DNA of 64,000 nucleotides from Lawsonibacter asaccharolyticus (GCA_003112755.1 BFBT01000001.1:2170001-2234000), one strand, 5' to 3'. Counted from the stretch's first letter, positions 16,104 through 25,435 are shown. Notes: generated from the sequence alone by a model not told the origin. Numbers and translations are program-made.

Positions 16104-17807
16104 GTGTATCAGGCCCTGTACCGCAAATGGAGGCCCCGCACTTTTGACGATGTGGTGGGCCAGAGCCATATCACCGACACTTTGAAGCAGCAGGTGGCGG
16201 GGGGGCGGCTGTCCCACGCCTATCTGTTCACTGGGACCCGGGGGACGGGCAAGACCACCTGCGCCAAGATCCTGTCCCGGGCGGTGAACTGCCAGAGCCC
16301 GGTGAACGGCAACCCCTGCAATCAGTGCCCGGCCTGCCTGGGCATTGAAAACGGCTCTATCCTGGATGTGCTGGAGCTGGATGCCGCCTCCAACAACGGC
16401 GTGGACCAGGTCCGGGCCCTGCGGGATGAGGCGGTCTATACCCCGGCGGCGGTCCGTAAGCGGGTCTATATCGTGGACGAGGTCCATATGCTCTCCACCC
16501 CAGCCTTCAATGCGCTGCTGAAGATCCTGGAGGAGCCGCCGTCCCACCTGATGTTTATCCTGGCCACCACGGAGCTGCACAAGGTGCCGGCTACCATCCG
16601 CTCCCGGTGTCAGCAGTTCGCGTTCAAACGCATCCTGCCCGGACAGATCGCCCAGCGCCTGGAGTATGTGGCGGGGCAGGAGGGCATCGACCTGACCCCG
16701 GAGGGAGCGGCCCTTCTGGCCCGGCTGGCTGATGGCGGCTTGAGGGACGCCCTTTCCCTGCTGGACCAGTGCTCCGGCGGCGGACAGCAGGTGGACGAGC
16801 AGGCGGTGCTGGATACCCTGGGGCTGGCGGGAAATCTGGAGACCGCCCGGCTGATGGAGCTGGCCGCCCGGCACGACACTGCCGCCGCCCTGGAGACCCT
16901 GTCCCGGCTGTACGCCGGGGGAAAGGACGTGGGGGCGGTGCTGGGGGAGCTGTCCTCCCTGGCCCGGGATCTGCTGATGAGAAAGACGGCCCCCAGAGGC
17001 GGCAGTGCCCTGCTGACCGGTGGATATGACGAGACCACCATGCGCGGCCTGGGAGAGCTGCTCACCGCGCCCCGCCTGCTCCAGATGCTCAACCGCCTTC
17101 AGGACACTGCCGCGCTGCTGCCCCGCAGCAGCAGCCGGCGGACGGACGCGGAGCTGTGCCTCATCCGCCTGTGCGACGAGACGCTGGACGACTCGGCGGC
17201 CGGACTGTCCGCCCGCATCGCCCGGCTGGAGGAGCAGTTGGCCTCCGGCGTCCCGGCTCCGCAGACGGCCGGTTCGGCGGGGGACGGCGGGGCGGCGCAG
17301 CAGCCCGCCCGGCCTCAGCCGGCGCCCGTGGAGGCTCCTCCCTGGACGGAGGAGCGTCCGCCCCTGCCGGAGGAACCGGAGGAGGAGCGGACCCTGGAAG
17401 AGCCGGAGAGACGGCCTGCGGCGGTCCCGCCTGCCCAGCCGGCCGTCGCTGGGGGCGAGAGCTCCTTCTGGCCCGCCTTCGCGGCGGAGGCCAAGCGAAA
17501 GCTGCCCTCCGCGGGGCCCTATCTGGTGAACCCGGAAAAGACGGTGGGGACCTGGAAAAACGGGGTGCTGACCCTGTGGGTGGACAGTGCATTCACCAAG
17601 GCGATGCTCAACAAGCCCAACATCACGGAGGTGCTGGCACAGGCCGCCGGGCAGCGGTTCGGCGGGCAGGCCAGAGTAGCCTTCCAAATCGGGAAGCCCT
17701 CTCCGGAGGACCTGGGCACGGGGCAGTCCCCGGAAGCTGGACAGCGGGACGCCCTGGACGCCCTGCTGGAGTTTGGGGAACAGTTTGACAATATCATCAT
17801 CAAGTGA
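16104..17807 (+). CDS. dnaX: DNA polymerase III subunits gamma/tau
   Basis: A 567-residue clamp-loader ATPase. N-terminal YRKWRPRTFDDVVGQ, Walker A GTRGTGKTT near residue 47, a four-Cys zinc module (CQSPVNGNPCNQCPAC), Walker B IVDEVHML and the sensor region ATTELHKVPATIRSRCQQF are all present. A Pro/Glu-rich linker at about 380-450 leads to a short tau-like C-terminal domain. Start is GTG at 16104 with GAGGTGAT upstream. It follows the SRP RNA and precedes ybaB, a conserved Firmicutes order. recR, often next, is not in this window. Confidence 0.96.
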   Translation: MYQALYRKWRPRTFDDVVGQSHITDTLKQQVAGGRLSHAYLFTGTRGTGKTTCAKILSRAVNCQSPVNGNPCNQCPACLGIENGSILDVLELDAASNNGVDQVRALRDEAVYTPAAVRKRVYIVDEVHMLSTPAFNALLKILEEPPSHLMFILATTELHKVPATIRSRCQQFAFKRILPGQIAQRLEYVAGQEGIDLTPEGAALLARLADGGLRDALSLLDQCSGGGQQVDEQAVLDTLGLAGNLETARLMELAARHDTAAALETLSRLYAGGKDVGAVLGELSSLARDLLMRKTAPRGGSALLTGGYDETTMRGLGELLTAPRLLQMLNRLQDTAALLPRSSSRRTDAELCLIRLCDETLDDSAAGLSARIARLEEQLASGVPAPQTAGSAGDGGAAQQPARPQPAPVEAPPWTEERPPLPEEPEEERTLEEPERRPAAVPPAQPAVAGGESSFWPAFAAEAKRKLPSAGPYLVNPEKTVGTWKNGVLTLWVDSAFTKAMLNKPNITEVLAQAAGQRFGGQARVAFQIGKPSPEDLGTGQSPEAGQRDALDALLEFGEQFDNIIIK

Positions 17808-17839
17808 TATGGTTATATCGGAATAAGGAGTGGATGGAT

Positions 17840-18184
17840 ATGGCAAAGGGCTTTGGAGGCCGCGGCGGCATGGGCGGCATGGGAATGAACGCCAACATGC
17901 TCAAGCAGGCCCAGAAGATGCAGCAGGATATGATGCGCATGCAGCAGGAGCTCCAGGAGAAGGAGTACGAGGCCGCCGCCGGCGGCGGGGTGGTGACTGC
18001 CACTGTGACCGGCAAGCGGGAGCTGAAGGCGCTGGAGATCGATCCTGAGGCGGTGGACCCGGATGACGTGGAGATGCTCCAGGACATGATCGTGGCCGCC
18101 GTCAACGAGGCGCTGCGGGCTGCGGAAAACGATGCGGCTTCCACCATGCAGAAACTGACCGGCGGGCTCGGACTGCCGTTTTAA
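17840..18184 (+). CDS. ybaB: YbaB/EbfC nucleoid-associated protein
   Basis: A 114-residue protein with a Gly/Met-rich N-terminus (FGGRGGMGGMGMN), then NMLKQAQKMQQDMMRMQQEL and the core GGGVVTATVTGKRELKALEID typical of YbaB/EbfC, which dimerises and binds DNA. The second ATG (17840) lies 9 bp after AAGGAG and is preferred to the ATG at 17834, 3 bp after it. Cotranscribed with dnaX and closed by a terminator. Confidence 0.93.
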   Translation: MAKGFGGRGGMGGMGMNANMLKQAQKMQQDMMRMQQELQEKEYEAAAGGGVVTATVTGKRELKALEIDPEAVDPDDVEMLQDMIVAAVNEALRAAENDAASTMQKLTGGLGLPF

Positions 18185-18192
18185 GAGGAACG

Positions 18193-18236
18193 ACGCCCCA
18201 TCCCCCCGGAAGAGACCGGAGGGATGGGGCGCTTTT
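18193..18236 (+). terminator. Terminator of dnaX-ybaB
   Basis: CGCCCCATCCC pairs with GGGATGGGGCG, followed by CTTTTTT. Confidence 0.85.
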
Positions 18237-18305
18237 TTACCGCTGGCGGGCGGCGGAGAGAGGAAGGCAGGGAGAGAAGCCGGGAAAGGCGGAAAGGAGA
18301 AAAAA

Positions 18306-19709
18306 GTGAAGCGGGAAAGTCCGGAAGAACAGCGGAAACAGATGCTGGAGGCCCCCATCCCGGGACTGATCGGCAGGCTGGCGGTGCCCACCATCATAAG
18401 CATGCTGGTGACCTCCATCTACAACATGGCGGACACCTATTTTGTCTCCCACATCGGCGCGGGGGATGGAGCCACCAGCGCCTCCGGAGCGGTGAGCATC
18501 GTCTTTTCCCTCATGGCGATCATCCAGGCGGTGGGCTTCACCGTGGGGATGGGGGCGGGGAGCATCACCTCCCGGCTGCTGGGGAAGGGATGGAAAGAGC
18601 GGGCGGACCAGTACGCATCCAGCGCCGTCATTCTGGGACTGGTGCTGGGGCTGCTGCTCATGTCCGTCTGCTTCGTCTGGATCGATGAGCTGGTCTGGCT
18701 GCTGGGGGCCACCCCCACCATCTATCCCTACGCCCTAGACTACGCCAGGTATATCATCTTCGGTGCCCCGGTGATGATCCTGGCCTATATCCTCAACAAT
18801 TTGCTGCGGTGGCAGGGAAAGGCCAACCGGTCGGTGATCGGCCTGGGATTCGGCGGACTGCTGAACATCGTGTTGGACCCCATCCTGATCTTCACCTTTG
18901 ACATGGGCATCTCCGGGGCGGCCATCGCCACCCTGTTCAGCCAGTGCGTCAGCCTGGCTATCCTGGCCTCCTTCTTTGTGCGAGGGCAGAGCGACATCCG
19001 GGTCAGCCCCCGGCTCATCGCTCGAGAGGCCAAGGTGTATGGAGACATCCTGAAAAGCGGTCTGCCATCCTTCCTGCGGCAGGGCATGTCCAGTGTGGCC
19101 TCCGTGTCTCTGAACCTCAATGCGGGGCTCTACGGCGACCCGGCGGTGGCCGCCATGGGGATCGTGACCAAGGTGTTTACCTTCATCATGTCCGTCGTCA
19201 TCGGCTTCGGCCAGGGGTTTCAGCCTGTAGTAGGCTTCAACTACGGTGCGGGGCGGCTGGACCGGGTGCGGGAGAGCGTGAAGTTCTCCATGAAGTCCTG
19301 CACCTTGGTGCTGACTGCGGCGGCCGTCATTGGGTTTCTTTTCGCACCCCAAGTGATCCACTTCTTCCGGGAGGACACGGAGGTGATCGCCATCGGGGCC
19401 CGGGCTTTCCGGTTCCAGTGTGTCAGCCTTCCCCTGGGGGCGGTGCTGGTCTTTGCCAACATGCTCTTCCAGTCGCTGGGGTGCTCCTGGAGGGCCTCCT
19501 TCCTGGCCGTATGCCGGCAGGGGCTGTTCTTTATCCCTCTGATCTTCCTGCTGCCCAGGCTGTTTGATCTCACCGGGCTGGAGATGACCCAGATGGTGGC
19601 GGACTTCATCACCTTCCTGTGCAGCGGAGGGATGCTGCTCCACTTCTTCCGTACGGAGCTCGCCCGGGAGGGGGAGAAGTCCCCGGCCCCCGCAGAACGG
19701 AAGATGTAG
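18306..19709 (+). CDS. MATE-family multidrug/metabolite exporter
   Basis: A 467-residue integral membrane protein with about twelve hydrophobic segments. The MATE start is clear (PIPGLIGRLAVPTIISMLVTS then YNMADTYFVS), with the second-half repeat GFGQGFQPVVGFNYGA, the family signature around membrane segment 7-8. It exports cationic compounds using a Na+ or H+ gradient. GTG start at 18306 with GGAAAGGAG upstream. No linked regulator. Confidence 0.92.
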   Translation: MKRESPEEQRKQMLEAPIPGLIGRLAVPTIISMLVTSIYNMADTYFVSHIGAGDGATSASGAVSIVFSLMAIIQAVGFTVGMGAGSITSRLLGKGWKERADQYASSAVILGLVLGLLLMSVCFVWIDELVWLLGATPTIYPYALDYARYIIFGAPVMILAYILNNLLRWQGKANRSVIGLGFGGLLNIVLDPILIFTFDMGISGAAIATLFSQCVSLAILASFFVRGQSDIRVSPRLIAREAKVYGDILKSGLPSFLRQGMSSVASVSLNLNAGLYGDPAVAAMGIVTKVFTFIMSVVIGFGQGFQPVVGFNYGAGRLDRVRESVKFSMKSCTLVLTAAAVIGFLFAPQVIHFFREDTEVIAIGARAFRFQCVSLPLGAVLVFANMLFQSLGCSWRASFLAVCRQGLFFIPLIFLLPRLFDLTGLEMTQMVADFITFLCSGGMLLHFFRTELAREGEKSPAPAERKM

Positions 19710-19808
19710 AAATAGGGATGCCTCCGGACCGGTGGGCCTGCTGTCTGCTGGTCCGGGGCAGCAAAAAAGAGGAAACCAAAATTTGCGCAAAAAAAGTGAA
19801 AATAGTGG

Positions 19809-19837
19809 TTGACAAGATGGAAAGACTTTAGTATAAT
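19809..19837 (+). promoter_or_regulatory. tRNA operon promoter
   Basis: Consensus TTGACA (19809-19814), 17-bp spacer, TATAAT (19832-19837), 35 bp before the first tRNA. Confidence 0.88.
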
Positions 19838-19872
19838 AAGCAAGCCGTCGTGAGACAGCGACAGCAAACCGG

Positions 19873-19948
19873 GGGAGCATAGCTCAGCTGGTAGAGCACA
19901 TGCCTTACAAGCATGGGGTCACAGGTTCGAGCCCTGTTGTTCCCACCA
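19873..19948 (+). tRNA. tRNA-Val (anticodon TAC)
   Basis: Acceptor GGGAGCA pairs with TGTTCCC, anticodon loop CTTACAA, TTCGAGCC T-loop, encoded CCA. First of a five-tRNA transcript. Confidence 0.97.
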
Positions 19949-19973
19949 CATTGGCCCCATCCCATGACTACCT

Positions 19974-20050
<77 letters not shown>

Positions 20051-20052
20051 TT

Positions 20053-20129
<77 letters not shown>

Positions 20130-20171
20130 AGTCCCTGACGGGATAAGAATGATCCCGTCAGGGCACAATAT

Positions 20172-20247
20172 GCGAGTGTAGCTCATCTGGTAGAGCGCCA
20201 CCTTGCCAAGGTGGAGGTAGCGGGTTCGAGCCCCGTCACTCGCTCCA
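20172..20247 (+). tRNA. tRNA-Gly (anticodon GCC)
   Basis: Acceptor GCGAGTG/CACTCGC, anticodon loop TTGCCAA, TTCGAGCC T-loop, encoded CCA. Confidence 0.97.
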
Positions 20248-20254
20248 TATTTTT

Positions 20255-20328
20255 GGTGCCATAGCCAAGTGGTAAGGCAGAGCTCTGCAAAAGCTCCACC
20301 CCCAGTTCAAATCTGGGTGGCACCTCCA
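20255..20328 (+). tRNA. tRNA-Cys (anticodon GCA)
   Basis: Acceptor GGTGCCA/TGGCACC, anticodon loop CTGCAAA, short D arm typical of tRNA-Cys, encoded CCA. Confidence 0.96.
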
Positions 20329-20332
20329 GCGT

Positions 20333-20366
20333 CGGAGCAAGCGTTATATCGCTTGCTCCGATTTTT
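20333..20366 (+). terminator. tRNA operon terminator
   Basis: CGGAGCAAGCG (20333-20343) and CGCTTGCTCCG (20350-20360), then ATTTTTAT. Confidence 0.9.
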
Positions 20367-20688
20367 ATTGAAATTAGAGTGCGCTCATTCTGCTGTTCCT
20401 TCTTCCGCATCATAACCACTTTGCTGGGCTGTGATGTGGTTTGAGTACGAACTAGGGAGTGACGGCATCTATAGTGTTTGGACAAGACATGGTCGGAGTA
20501 AGCGTTTGTGCGCTTGCTCCGATTTTTTATCAGAGGGGAGAGTATTTCCTAGTGAAGAGGGTACCCCTCTGTCTCTATTTTGGTTCCGAGCAGCAACCTG
20601 CCACAGGGCTGACACTCCGTAAGGAAGTGTCGGCCTTCGTCTAATCTGTAAAGAAATTGATCCTTAATTTTGGACGTTGTGGCGGTCG
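20367..20688. other. Non-coding junction between the tRNA operon and mobile-element remnants
   Basis: No supported gene. It contains a second copy of the tRNA terminator hairpin (CGGAGTAAGCG 20493-20503 / CGCTTGCTCCG 20511-20521, T run) about 160 bp after the first, and a small hairpin near 20608-20634 (GCTGACACT / AGTGTCGGC). The repeated terminator suggests a duplicated or displaced tRNA-operon end next to the integration of a mobile element. Confidence 0.5.
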
Positions 20689-22170
20689 CTACGCCGTCTT
20701 TTTCTTTTGTGCCGCAAGATATTTCTGGAACAGTTCTTCCATTTCTTCTGGGGAGGGGGCGCACCACAGGCCAATGGTCTTGTAGTAAATATCTACCTGC
20801 AGATGGCGTTTGCCATCCACCTTGTCAGCCTGGGACACCATGATCTTCTCAATGAACTCGTGGACGATCTCCGGCGTCAACTCCGTCAGCCGCGTCACCT
20901 GTCTGGCCCGCTCAATAAAATGTTGAAGGTCATTGGCCTTGTCCGTGGCGGTTTCCACACTTGCCTCCATCTCCGGGATGGCCTCTTTCAACCGCTTCTG
21001 CTCGCTTTCCAGCGATACCGTCAGCGTGGAGAATCGTTCTTCACTGAGAAGCCCCTTACTCATGTCCTCGTAACTTTTCTGAATCAGCCCGTCTATTTCT
21101 ATCACGGGCTGTTTGGCCTTCTCCAATTCCCGCTGTCTGGCATCCAGTTCCCTCCGCTCTTGCAGACCAAACTGCTCCATCTGCTCCTGGGCGAACTGCT
21201 TTTCATAGACCTGAACGTACCACAACAGCTGTTGCAGGCCCTCAAGTACCAATTCTTCAACCACTTTCTCTCGAATAAAATGGGCGGAACATAGATCGGA
21301 ATTGCCACGATAAGCGGAGCAAAAGAAAAATGCCTGTTCATGCTTGTAGTTATTAGTGGCGCTATACCCCAGCTTACTGCTGCAGTCGGCACAATAGAGC
21401 AGCCCGGAAAACATACTGACAATGCCGGTTTTTGTGGGCCTGCGGCGGTGCTGGCGAAGGTCCTGGACCAAGGCGAAGGTCTCCCAGTCGATGATGGCAG
21501 AGTGGGTGTCCGGGAACACCTTCCACTCCTCCTGGGGTCGGTTCAGCCGTTTCTTCTGCTTGAAGGACCGGCTGAACGAGCGGAAGTTCACCGTGTCGCC
21601 GGTGTACTCCTGCCTGTCCAGGATGTCTGTTACGGTGGCGGAACACCAGTTGTGTGGGAACGCCGGGGGCCTTACCGGGCATTTCACGCCGATGCTGTGC
21701 TGGTACTCACTAGGGGTCATCACGCCCTCGGAGCGCAGTTTTTTAGCAATCTGGGTCGGCCCCAGGCCAGACACGCTCATGCGAAAGATACGCCGCACCA
21801 CCTCCGCTGCCGGTTCATCCACCAGCCACCTGTTCCTGTCCTCCGGATCTTTCCTGTACCCAAAGGGCGGATTGGTGGTCAGGGGTATTCCGGCATTGCC
21901 CCGGCTCTGCATGACGCGCCGTACCTTGTCGCTTGTGTTTTTGGCGTGCCACTCATTGAATAAATCCTGCATGGGCACGATGTCACTCACGCCCCTGGCG
22001 ATGTCGATGTTGTCCATGATGGCAATGTACCGCACATTCAGCCGCACAAAGTCCTCCTCCAGCAGCTGCCCCACCACAAGGCGGTTGCGGCCCAGCCGGG
22101 AGTGGTCTTTCACCACCAGGTTTGCCACAAGCCCCTGTTCTGCTACCTCCCCCAGCCGATAGAGCCGCAC
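20689..22170 (-). pseudogene. Large serine recombinase, N-terminus lost (mobile element integrase)
   Basis: The frame encodes most of a TnpX-like large serine recombinase: VVKDHSRLGRNRLVVGQLLEE from the end of the catalytic domain, the recombinase domain (PPFGYRKDPEDRNRWLVDEP), a zinc ribbon starting LLYCADCSSKLGY, and a long coiled coil. About the first 60 residues, with the catalytic Ser in the Y-x-R-x-S motif, are missing. Upstream the frame runs directly into relaxase-like sequence (GGKKAVRLYRLGE), so an internal deletion fused the end of the relaxase gene to the recombinase. The product could not catalyse strand exchange. Confidence 0.8.
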
Positions 22171-22898
22171 CGCCTTTTTGCCCCCGGTCCGCCGCAGGGT
22201 GGCGTATTGGCAGGCAGGGTCGGCGTCCAGCTCATAGCCCTGCTCCCTGTAGGGCTTTCCGCAGGTCGTTCCCGTCCACGCTGACCTTGAGAGCGGCGTC
22301 CAGGGCTGAGGTTGTACCGGGTGGGTTTACCACTCTGCTCGTCCAGCCAGACGGGGCGGCTGGGGGCTTTGCGGCCATGCTCGATCACGGACAGGCCATA
22401 CTCCCGGCAAAGGCTATCGGAGATGTCCCGCAAACGCTGTCGTTCAGCCTTGGAATAGTTGTACTTTTGCCCGTCCTGAAAAGAAACTGAATTGAAGCAG
22501 AAATGGTTGTGCAGGTGGCCTTTGTCCAGATGGGGGGTGACGATGAGCTGAAACTGCTCGCCCCACATCTCACGAGCCAGCTTTACACCGATCTCATGGC
22601 ACCGCTCCGGGGCGACTTCTCCCGGTTTGAAGCTCTGGTACCCATGCCAGGCGATGTAGTTGTCCTCCTTGCCGTACTGCTGTTTGGTCAGGATCATCTG
22701 CTGGAGGGCCGTCTGCTTCAGGCAGTTGAGGGCGGTGACAAAGGAGCCGTCCGCGGTTTTCTGCGGGTTCTGGATATACGAAAACACATTGAAGAAGTCC
22801 TCGGAGCCCTTGGGGACGGTTTTCGCCGGGTTTTCCACATAGGCGATCAGGTCGCTGAGCCGTCCTTTGATGTGCCACAGGCTGGTGGTCGCCATCAC
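22143..22898 (-). pseudogene. Relaxase (MobA/Mob_Pre-like), truncated and frameshifted
   Basis: The first ~200 residues are a good relaxase: TTSLWHIKGRLSDLIAYVEN, catalytic region and the metal-binding PHLDKGHLHNHFCFNSV histidine triad. After GKPTRYNLS the reading frame slips: a +1 shift leads through LDAALKVSVDGNDLRKAL and a second through GYELDADPACQYATLRRTGG, then the sequence passes into the recombinase gene. The rest of the relaxase, normally another 150-250 residues, is gone. The start overlaps mobC by 4 bp. This was part of a mobilizable element that can no longer move by itself. Confidence 0.8.
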
Positions 22899-23185
22899 GC
22901 CACCTCCTGCAAGAGTAGGACAAGCCGCTCAAGCCGGGAACATTCCTCGGCGACTTCAAGGCGGTAGGCTGCCAGCCGCTCCAGTTGGCCGTGGACTTCA
23001 TACAGGGCGTCCAGCAGGTCCCAGAACTCCGGCGGCTGTTTGGGGCGGGGCTGCTTACCCAGGCAGAGTTGCCGGGGATACTCGGATCGGGTCAGGCTGC
23101 ACAGGGCAGCGCCATGTTCCAGCTTGGCTTTTTCCGTTTCATCCAATCTGATTTTCAGCCGTACTTTTTCAGTTTTAGTACGCAA
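22895..23185 (-). CDS. mobC: MobC-like relaxosome accessory protein
   Basis: A 96-residue protein with an N-terminal ribbon-helix-helix-like segment (KVRLKIRLDETEKAKLEHGAA) and CSLTRSEYPRQLCLGK, followed by a charged helix. This matches the small protein that precedes the relaxase in many Firmicutes mobilizable elements and nicks or bends oriT with it. ATGA overlap with the relaxase gene. Intact, but its partner is broken. Confidence 0.75.
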   Translation of the reverse strand: MRTKTEKVRLKIRLDETEKAKLEHGAALCSLTRSEYPRQLCLGKQPRPKQPPEFWDLLDALYEVHGQLERLAAYRLEVAEECSRLERLVLLLQEVA

Positions 23186-23431
23186 AATAATTCCTCCATT
23201 CTGTCTGATTTCCGCTGTGGAAGGGGGTATTCAGGGGGACTCCCCTGGGGATGGATTCTGCCCCGTGGGGGGGGGGCGAAATCCGATGCTCGCTATTCCA
23301 CAAGACAGGGAGATTTTGAAAGTCCAAAGGGAGATGGGCAGTCCAGGAAAGCAAGAACACCTCCCCATCTCCTACTACAACTTTCCATGTGCAAAACAGA
23401 ACTTTTTCATAAAACTTTTTGGACAAAAAGA

Positions 23432-23510
23432 AGCCGGTCACATACGTGCCGTACCAGCAGGACAGACTGTGTCCTACTGGACTCCGTTTGGTTTGCGTAT
23501 GTAACCGGCT
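23432..23510 (-). repeat. Nested hairpin element, copy 1
   Basis: Outer arms AGCCGGTCACATACG (23432-23446) and CGTATGTAACCGGCT (23496-23510); inner arms CCAGCAGGACA (23454-23464) and TGTCCTACTGG (23470-23480). Both single mismatches become G-U pairs when transcribed on the minus strand, where the hairpin is followed by TTCTTTTTG. A relative lies at 24590-24655 in the other orientation. It may terminate the mobC/relaxase side or be part of oriT. Confidence 0.65.
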
Positions 23511-23626
23511 TTTTCCGCACCAAATCAGTACAAACCTGTTCATTTGGCTTCCACCAAGAGAGAACATTACAGGGCCCTGCACCAGAAAGCGGTTTCAATT
23601 ATAAGCCTGGAATCATTGAGCAGACA

Positions 23627-24520
23627 TCATTCAAGAATAATTTCTTGTCCTCGGTATTTCATTTGCTGATAGTAGACCTGGACAAATGACCAAAAATCCA
23701 ATCCGACTTCTGAGAGCTGGTAATCGGGTTTTCTTGTTAAACAGGAGGTTTTGGTCTCGTTAAAATTCTCAATGGGAAATATTTGAAGGCCCGATCTTAC
23801 CTTTTTTGCCGCCCGAATACATGAGGTGGGCAGAACCGCGATGCCATGTCCGTCCCCCACCATCGTAAGCTTGGAAGAAAAGTCCTCTGTGCAAAAACGA
23901 ACCTTTGGAATAAAGCCAAAATTGTTTCCCAGATGGGTCAGTATATCCACATAGCCAAAGTGATCGGGGAAAATAAGGTCTCCAATAAACCAATCTTCTT
24001 TTAGGGAGAGGGGAGAGATGGAATCCATATCCGGGGGATAGACCCGATATTTGGGAGAGATAACAATGTAATATTGCTCCTGATACAGAGAAATTGCGAT
24101 CCTTGACTTACCCCAGATGCTCTGCAACTCGCCTTGGGAGCACAGTAAAAAGTCTGCCCCCTCTGCCAGATGAGTATCTCCTGATTTGGATTAAAACAAA
24201 TAGACGTGAACAGAGGGGTTTAGTTTCATATACTCCGAAATACAGTCCAAAATTCCGTCGGCAAACACGTGGCAGATAATGCGAATTTTCCCCTGAAAAT
24301 CATATTTGTTTTGCTCCAGAGAATGTAGTCCCACCTGTAGTGTGTTCAAACTTTACTCTGCGTAATGAGCGAACTCCTTTTCTAATTGGTTTAAATGAAT
24401 GCGATTCCCTATTCGATCAAAAAGTTTGACTCCAAGTTCGTTTTCTAAATTGTGAATGCTTTTGCTAAGCGCAGGCTGTGAGATATTTACAAACACTTGT
24501 TCTATATGGTGAAAAATCAT
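23627..24520 (-). pseudogene. LysR-family regulator, broken by two stop codons
   Basis: One continuous minus-strand frame reads as a LysR protein: the HTH part FVNISQPALSKSIHNLENEL with GVKLFDRIG, then the ligand-binding domain to QYYIVISPKYRVYPP and beyond. It is interrupted by TAA at 24355-24353 (after AHYAE) and TAA at 24193-24191 (after VHVYLF). The first ~20 residues of the normal N-terminus are also missing. The downstream third is open from 24127. Base composition is lower in GC than neighbouring housekeeping genes, suggesting foreign origin. Confidence 0.75.
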
Positions 24521-24589
24521 TTATATATTGGCTAATTAAATAACACAAACACATATAAGCACATCCTTTTGCCGCTTGTGAAATACAAG

Positions 24590-24655
24590 GCCGGTACATC
24601 AAACTTGCTTCAGCAGAACGAAAAATCCCGCTGGAGCTGGTTTTGATGTACCGGC
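24590..24655 (+). repeat. Nested hairpin element, copy 2
   Basis: Perfect 14-bp arms GCCGGTACATCAAA (24590-24603) and TTTGATGTACCGGC (24642-24655) with an inner GCTTCAGC/GCTGGAGC stem, then TTCTTTTTG. Compared with copy 1 read on the minus strand it shares the ends GCCGGT-ACAT and ACCGGCTTCTTTTTG, but the loops differ. Confidence 0.65.
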
Positions 24656-24785
24656 TTCTTTTTGCCCTAACAACTGAATGACCGTCTGAATGAGGTGCTC
24701 CGCCATGACCTCCGCCATGGGGAGAGCGAGACAACGCGGCTGAACAGAGGCAGGAACACCATTTAGAGAAAACGGCAAAACAGTG

Positions 24786-24917
24786 TGACGGCAAATTGCT
24801 GTCACTTAATCTCCCTCAAAGCTGTCATGGCGGCATTTTGCCGTCTACCACAAGGCGACGACAGAATTGCCGTCACTCAACCAACTGAGACTAACCATGA
24901 CGGCAGTTTTTCCGTCA
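24786..24917. repeat. Four spaced palindromes of TGACGGCAA..TTGCCGTCA type
   Basis: Imperfect palindromes at 24786-24804 (TGACGGCAAATTGCTGTCA), 24827-24846, 24857-24874 and 24898-24917, spaced about 30-41 bp. They lie just upstream of a mobC-like gene and may be binding sites for a relaxosome or replication protein. Confidence 0.55.
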
Positions 24918-25117
24918 CCTTTGCGTGGCATCACAGGTGATGTCACTTTTGTGCGAGCTATCTATGAGAATGGCATTACCTATGATGCCATAGCCAAAGC
25001 GTGGAACGGGTCAAACAGAACTATGAGAAATATTCTCAGCACAGCCCCTGCGAAAGAAGCCGAACCCGTCCGCTTGACAGGGCTTCCACCCCTATGCCTC
25101 TGGAGAAAGGAGAAGCC

Positions 25118-25435
25118 ATGCGAAGCAGAACAAACCAAATTAACGTCTGGTTGTCCGATGAGGAGCTTGCCGGCCTCAATGAAAAGGGTCCCAAGATACG
25201 GAGCTCCCGTGAGCGGTTTATCCGGCAGTGTATCAACAGCGCTGCCATCCGGGAGGCACCCTTCGTCGATGTGCCGAAGCTGATCTACGAAGTCCGCAGG
25301 GTGGGGGCCAGTCTCAACCGCACCCTCATCGTCGCCAACGCCAGAGGTCTGCTGGAATTGCCAGAACTCCGCAAGGCATTGGAGCGGAACCGGGAAGTGG
25401 AAGCACGCATCGTAGACGCTTACATGAAGGACTGA
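25118..25435 (+). CDS. Second MobC-like mobilization protein
   Basis: A 105-residue protein: ribbon-helix-helix start MRSRTNQINVWLSDEELAGL, SSRERFIRQCINSAAIREAP, then PKLIYEVRRVGASLNRTL and LLELPELRKALE, the typical order of MobC proteins of Clostridium mobilizable elements. ATG at 25118 follows GAGAAAGGAG; the open frame upstream to 25001 has no such support. No relaxase follows it, so it is an orphan of another element. Four palindromes precede it. Confidence 0.75.
   Translation: MRSRTNQINVWLSDEELAGLNEKGPKIRSSRERFIRQCINSAAIREAPFVDVPKLIYEVRRVGASLNRTLIVANARGLLELPELRKALERNREVEARIVDAYMKD

Noticed and set aside
15948..17846. A 632-residue open frame on the minus strand
   Set aside because: Antisense to dnaX and the SRP RNA, low-complexity composition, no ribosome site.
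18306..19709. MATE gene as a member of the dnaX operon
   Set aside because: A strong terminator at 18193-18236 separates them.
24599..24805. 68-residue minus-strand ORF ending in GQKEAGTSKPAPAGFFVL
   Set aside because: It lies across the hairpin element and one of the palindromes; the reading frame is best explained by that structured sequence.
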